Shown here in pieces: positions 59,472-64,000 of a stretch of DNA of 64,000 nt. Every line of letters starts with the position of its first letter. The stretch's first letter is position 1. The stretch is taken from NCBI GenBank assembly GCA_019722365.1, contig JADFUC010001351.1, forward strand, positions 310,001 to 374,000, given 5' to 3'. The translations under genes and the position numbers were made by a program. The DNA comes from Lithospermum erythrorhizon. Taxonomy: Eukaryota > Streptophyta > Magnoliopsida > Boraginales > Boraginaceae. The notes under the pieces were generated by a model. The model was not told the DNA's origin and ran no database searches. It saw only the letters and a list, made by a program, of their open reading frames with translations.

Positions 59472-62400
59472 TCAAGCAGTAGAAATTCTATCGTTGTTAG
59501 TTTGAGCATCCATTCTACTCCTCTTTTTGTTTACAGAGCCTTCACTTTGCGAGCCTGTTACTGCAGCCAGTAATTGCTGACCTCTGGATCCAGGGATGCT
59601 CTTCCTTATCAGTGAGCATGCCTGCTTTCTTCCAATATCAAACAGCTCTGTATTCAATTGTCTTTTGCAAGTAACCGTTTCAGCATATTTCAGATGGCCT
59701 CTTGGGATGGAGTAAACTGTATCTGGAAACAGGTGCATTATAATATTAAATAATCTATATCTGCAACAACCATGTACCATAAAAGGGAAAAACATTAGAA
59801 AATTGAATTTACCTGTTGAATCTTTCCTGTAAATTTCAGGGCTGGCAGATCTCGGTGGCGATTTTGATATGGTATTTGCAATTTGAACAGCATCAAGTGC
59901 AACTCCTTTGTTAATGTCAAACTGCTGGTTACGTTTACTCTCTTTAAGAAGAGATGGAGACACTACATGGTCAGCATTACAAGCAAGTGGAGTTCTAGAA
60001 GCTGAAGTGCGCATACTAGTTTTGATCAGATCATCTTTAGTTTCATCACCCTTAACCCCAGTCTTATTTTCTTCCAATCCAACGAAATTTTGTGGCAATG
60101 GATCTGCTGAAGGGCCGACTTCTTTGTTATCACATCCATGGCTATTAAGCACAGAAGACGAGATCGAACAGATGTCCACACTATCTAATACAGACTTGGG
60201 TGAAGTATTCTGAAGACTTTGATCAACAAACTGCTTTTGTGTGTCAATAAATTCCAAAAACCATGGGGTTCCTTTCCTGGCATAGAAGAGGATGTATGCT
60301 TCTTGTGATAGCACATATTCTTCTCGAACTCTTACCACCTATTTCACAAATACAAAACCTCATTAATCCATCATACCACCAACTTATAAGAAATAGGTAC
60401 AATGTTAAAGCATGCGCATAATGGAGAAATCATCATTTTATACAGACAATTCCTACCTCTGAATCATCAAACTTGTACCATGCACCTAAGGATAAACGAA
60501 CAAAGCAGTAGTAATGTCCTGACGTAGATGAAGTCCCAATATGAACCACAACTGCATAAAGATCGTACTTCAATTCTTCCTGTTAAACAATGCAATAGAA
60601 GAGAATTTAGTGATTGAAATTCTACTTAACCCAAAAGAGTAATTAGTGGAAAGGAATAGCATCTACTATTCAAGTACAGGCACTGAGTTACTAGCATAAC
60701 ATGCAAAAAGCAACAGAACGAGTAAAATATAAACATTAAGCTTGAGCATTGCATAATAAAACATGTGATGCAGTTACTAACTGCGTACACCCAATAATAA
60801 CACAAACAATTTCACTACCAAAAATCACAAAACCTTTGTAAGCTATAAACTCATAACCTTCTCAAATTACAAACAAATCCAGCAGCAAAACCATTTAATT
60901 TACAGATATCTCATTACTAAGCATCGACTTTCGACCAAAGGTAGCAAAAAAATCCATAAAGAATATAATTCAATAATAATATGAAAGCAACAACTCACAT
61001 TATTGGCTTTGGAGCTATCAGTATAAGGTAACATGTCCAACTCCAGAGGAAAGTCAACATGTTTATCAATCTTCTCAACAATTGAACCATCATTCTTGAA
61101 TCTCTTTAAATGAAATGCAAAGATGGACGGGAACTGGTCCAACAGAAGTTGCTTCTCAATCGATACTTTCTCCTTACATTTTTCACAAGTAAATTGAGTG
61201 TCTGAATCTTCAATTTTTTCAACTTTTGTAAATGACTCAAGAGCACTTTCTAGGTTGTCCACATCCTCAATCTCCAAACTCAAATCAATAGAAGGCTCAT
61301 ATGTATCAGAAGAATGCCCACAGTTGCAACATTTTAGCTGCAGCCAGAAGATGATATGGTTACTGGTGAACTATACTTAATTTCTCAGCAGATTACACAA
61401 CTAAAACATAACCTTGTCATGTACCGAGGCAAGTTTTCAGATAATAAGTTGAAAATAAAAAACAAAAACAAATAATGCATCTTACTTTGCTAACTAGTCG
61501 GCCACCAAAGACCTGCTTAACAAAGTTGTGACCTCCAGGAGAAACAGAAATCAATGGTTTTAGACCATTGCAACAACTTTCAAGTCTATCCAGAAAACAC
61601 TGCAAAAATTCATGGGCATCTTCCTGCTGGAACCTCTGGAAACTAGATGAAAAATCTGATAGTTCCAAAGTCAGGGATTGCAAGTTGACCCAGTGGAAGA
61701 ACATCTTAATGACATTGAAATCCTGGTTGTCCAGAAACTATGAAAAGTTATCCTACATTCAATTCACAATATAGTACTCCGTACATATGTAAATATTTCA
61801 ACAAACATTTAAGAAAATATAACTGCAGACGTGACTAATATCATTAGCAAGTGAGAAAGGATACAACTCAGATTATCAACAAACTTCCAAGGTGATACAT
61901 TCCTTCCCGTTGAAGTCAGCGATAACTCAATAAGCTCAAATAGAGCACAAATAACACATTCACTCTTAGTTCTACCTGCAATTAGTTATTAAGATTGTGA
62001 TTAATTAACTAACATCTCAATAAATCAATCATACGATTATGTAATTAAATCATATACTTACAAATCACTTTATGATCAGAAGCAAGTAACCCCTGAAGCA
62101 GCGCCACAGTGTGTATAAAGCATTGTAAAATCGAGTTCAGAAAACATGTATTACCCAGATTTGAAAACCCAGCACCCTATAACCAAAATTGGAAAATCAT
62201 TAATGAATACATAAACACCTTCCATCTCGATAAGATTGTCCAGTTTATTTTAAACTACCAAAATTAGTAAACTTTATAGACTTGAATGCATAATCAATAC
62301 ACATAACTTTGATCAGAACCAAATTTATCATGTTAATACTAAAATACATTAAAAATTCTATCTTTTCATATATTCTTCACCAAATGTTACACCATATAAA

Positions 62401-63483
62401 AAAATCCAATTTTCAAAAAGTCAAAAATCAAAATTGGTCAATCATTTGGGACAAATGGATCATTAAAAACTACGATTCAACAACAAACAAATAAATTAAC
62501 CATACCACTATAGCTAGATTATCTTCAACTAGTATAACGCCAAAAACCTCATCCAATGAAATAATAATCCACTCTTTTTTCTTCAATTTCTATAAAATTA
62601 AGTATTTTAAAAATCAAAACTGGTCAATCTTTTTTCTTTAATTTCTTAAAAAATAATATTTTAAAAATCAAAATTGAACAATCTTTTTGGGACAAATGGA
62701 TCATAAAAAACTAACACTGCATAACAAAAATCAAAGATACTATACTACTATAGCTAGCTTATATTCTACTAGCACAACATAAAAACACAACCATAAAAAT
62801 TCAAAACTGGACAATCTTTTTGGGACAAATTTATAATTAAAAAACCAATTCCATAAATATACCAACCACTATATTTAGCTTATCTTCTACTAGCAATTGG
62901 AAAATCTTTATGGGATAAATCTAATCATAAAAAACAAATACTATACCAAAAATTAAATTAACCATACCACTATATCTAGTTTATCTTCTACTAGCATAAC
63001 ATGAAAAAACATAACCACAAAAATTCAAAATTGGACAATTTTATTGGAACAAATTTATCATAAAAAACTAATTCAATACCAAAAATTAAATATATCATAC
63101 CATTATATCTAGCTTATCTTCTACTACCATAACATAAAAACAGAACCATAAAAATTCAAAACTGGACAATCTTTTCGGGACAGATTTATCATAAAAACTA
63201 CCATTCAACAACAAAAAATTAAATTAACCATACCACTATAACTATCTTTTCTTCTACTAGCATAACATAAAAATTCAAAATTGGACAATCTTTTTGGGAC
63301 AAATTATATAAGAAACAAATTCAATACCAAAAATTAAATAAACCATACCACTATATGCAGCTTATCTTCTTCTTTAACAACTTCAAACCCCTCATCCCAC
63401 GAAGTATTATTAATCCAATCTGAAAAATTAAATTTCGTTTTGTGCTCATTACTATAACCACCACTATTATTCAAATTCTCCAT
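59472..63483 (-). CDS. UBP20-like: Ubiquitin carboxyl-terminal hydrolase, UBP20/UBP21-like
   Basis: Cysteine protease of the USP (peptidase C19) class that removes ubiquitin from proteins. Eight minus-strand exons: 63483-63349, 62176-62062, 61975-61865, 61655-61486, 61337-60999, 60579-60457, 60338-59813 and 59722-59472. All junctions are GT/AG and in frame, giving 589 aa. Catalytic C56 lies in the Cys box GAGFSNLGNTCFLNS, QQEDAHEFL is the QQD-type box, catalytic H312 lies in SGHYYCFVR, and WYKFDDSE supplies the third residue (D328 or D329). Two CxxC pairs of the inserted zinc ribbon are present: C180/C183 and C228/C231. The pattern RVREEYVLSQEAYILFYAR closes the domain near residue 352. A Ser/Thr-rich, probably disordered tail follows and ends basic (NKKRSRMDAQ). 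Domain wording (DNLSYFSSSFQRFQQEDAHE, LSLEIEDVD) places it with plant UBP20/UBP21. Substrates unknown. All catalytic residues are intact, so it should be active. Confidence 0.95.
62390..63348. repeat. Tandem array in UBP intron 1 that repeats the exon 1 splice donor
   Basis: Nearly the whole intron is made of about seven degenerate units of roughly 100-240 bases. On the plus strand each contains a version of CATACCACTATATCTAGC followed by TTATCTTCTACTAGCATAAC, and ends with a GGACAATCTTTTTGGGACAA block. Unit anchors lie near 62503, 62744, 62862, 62960, 63097, 63222 and 63341. The last anchor is the actual 3' end of exon 1 with its donor (minus strand ATATAGTG|GTATGG). Three other units, at about 62503, 62960 and 63222, keep the same GGTATGG donor-like sequence. 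Confidence 0.85.
62506..62574 (-). pseudogene. Pseudo-exon: copy of the 3' half of UBP exon 1
   Basis: In the distal unit of the intron array the similarity to exon 1 extends further. On the minus strand it reads EWIIISLDEVFGVILVEDN then LAIV with no stop, against DWINNTSWDEGFEVVKEED then KLHIV in exon 1. It ends at the same donor sequence GTG|GTATGG in the same phase. A matching acceptor is not evident, so it is probably not spliced in. Confidence 0.65.
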
Positions 63484-64000
63484 AACCCAACTAATATTAT
63501 TCAAATAATAAAACCCAAAAAATAAACAATATTATTCAAATTTAATTGAATATTAAATGTGAATAGGGTTTTGGAGAATTTTGTGAGTTTGGATTGAATT
63601 ATTTTTGAGATATATGAATATTTGGAGGGGTTATTATTAGAGGGAAATGAATTCATTTGAATTTGGTTTTAATTAAATTAAACTGAATTAAATTGAAGAA
63701 TGAAAATTTGAGAGGGAAAAAAAAGAGGGAAATTGTTGATTTGGGGGGTTTGAAAAGGGAGGGAAAATTGGAAGCCGACAATTTTGGGTCTTTTTAGGAT
63801 CAATCAACTTATTCTATCAAGGAACTCAATCTACATATTTAATACTCCATTATTAGTTCGTCTCAATTTAATTAATCATTTAGCTTAAAAATATTTTATT
63901 ATAATAATAATTGGTTTTATTATTTTTAAGGAGATAGAAAATATTAATCAATGAAAATAGAAATATTAGGAAATAAAAGAGAAATTACTTAATTCTAATA
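63484..64000 (-). promoter_or_regulatory. 5' UTR/promoter region of the UBP gene
   Basis: Read on the minus strand, 63700-63780 is pyrimidine-rich (TTTCCCTCTTTTTTTTCCC and TTTTCCCTCCC), typical of plant 5' leaders. No clear TATA box was found at the expected distance. From 63843 to the window edge, CTCCATTATTAGTTCGTCTC looks like one end of a further MITE. Confidence 0.4.

Overview
This window is nuclear DNA from a flowering plant, probably a eudicot. The genes have GT/AG introns, the intergenic DNA is AT-rich and full of AAT/TA microsatellites and MITEs, and there are decayed LTR retrotransposons, hAT elements and a Helitron. The proteins belong to plant families (PLATZ, UBP20/21-type deubiquitinase, plant USP-like). 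I cannot name the species from the sequence alone.

Genes, left to right. (1) A PLATZ zinc-binding transcription factor on the minus strand, 3768-5651, four coding exons, 213 aa. (2) An intronless small Cys-rich protein on the plus strand, 21760-22284, 174 aa, whose N-terminal cysteine motif resembles that of DUF740/OCTOPUS-type proteins. (3) A secreted glycine-rich protein locus at 53598-54328 (+): signal peptide and Gly-rich C terminus are readable but the GC-rich middle is broken. (4) A USP-like (adenine nucleotide alpha hydrolase fold) protein on the minus strand, 55468-58749, four exons, 206 aa. (5) A ubiquitin-specific protease of the UBP20/UBP21 type on the minus strand, 59472-63483, eight exons, 589 aa. 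I worked out the multi-exon models by hand from splice sites and reading-frame continuity. No operon-like relation exists between the genes; each has its own promoter. Genes 4 and 5 are tandem on the same strand about 0.7 kb apart.

Mobile DNA fills most of 10-52 kb. There is a hAT deletion derivative with a perfect 8-bp target duplication (1991-2713) and several Stowaway-like or other MITEs. Two members of one old LTR family lie in opposite orientation (13122-17450 minus, with a further LTR-like insertion inside one LTR; 25757-28477 plus). A 5.2-kb non-autonomous Helitron (32961-38148, minus) carries an internal degenerate tandem repeat. A Ty1/copia pol relic (44950-46600, minus) lies beside a hAT element (47030-50030) with a decayed transposase. 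None of the transposases or polyproteins is intact.

The most unusual structure is in the deubiquitinase gene. Intron 1 consists largely of about seven tandem copies of a unit that includes the 3' end of exon 1 and its splice donor, and one copy still reads as an open pseudo-exon. I found no CRISPR array, rRNA gene, confident tRNA gene or organellar insert.
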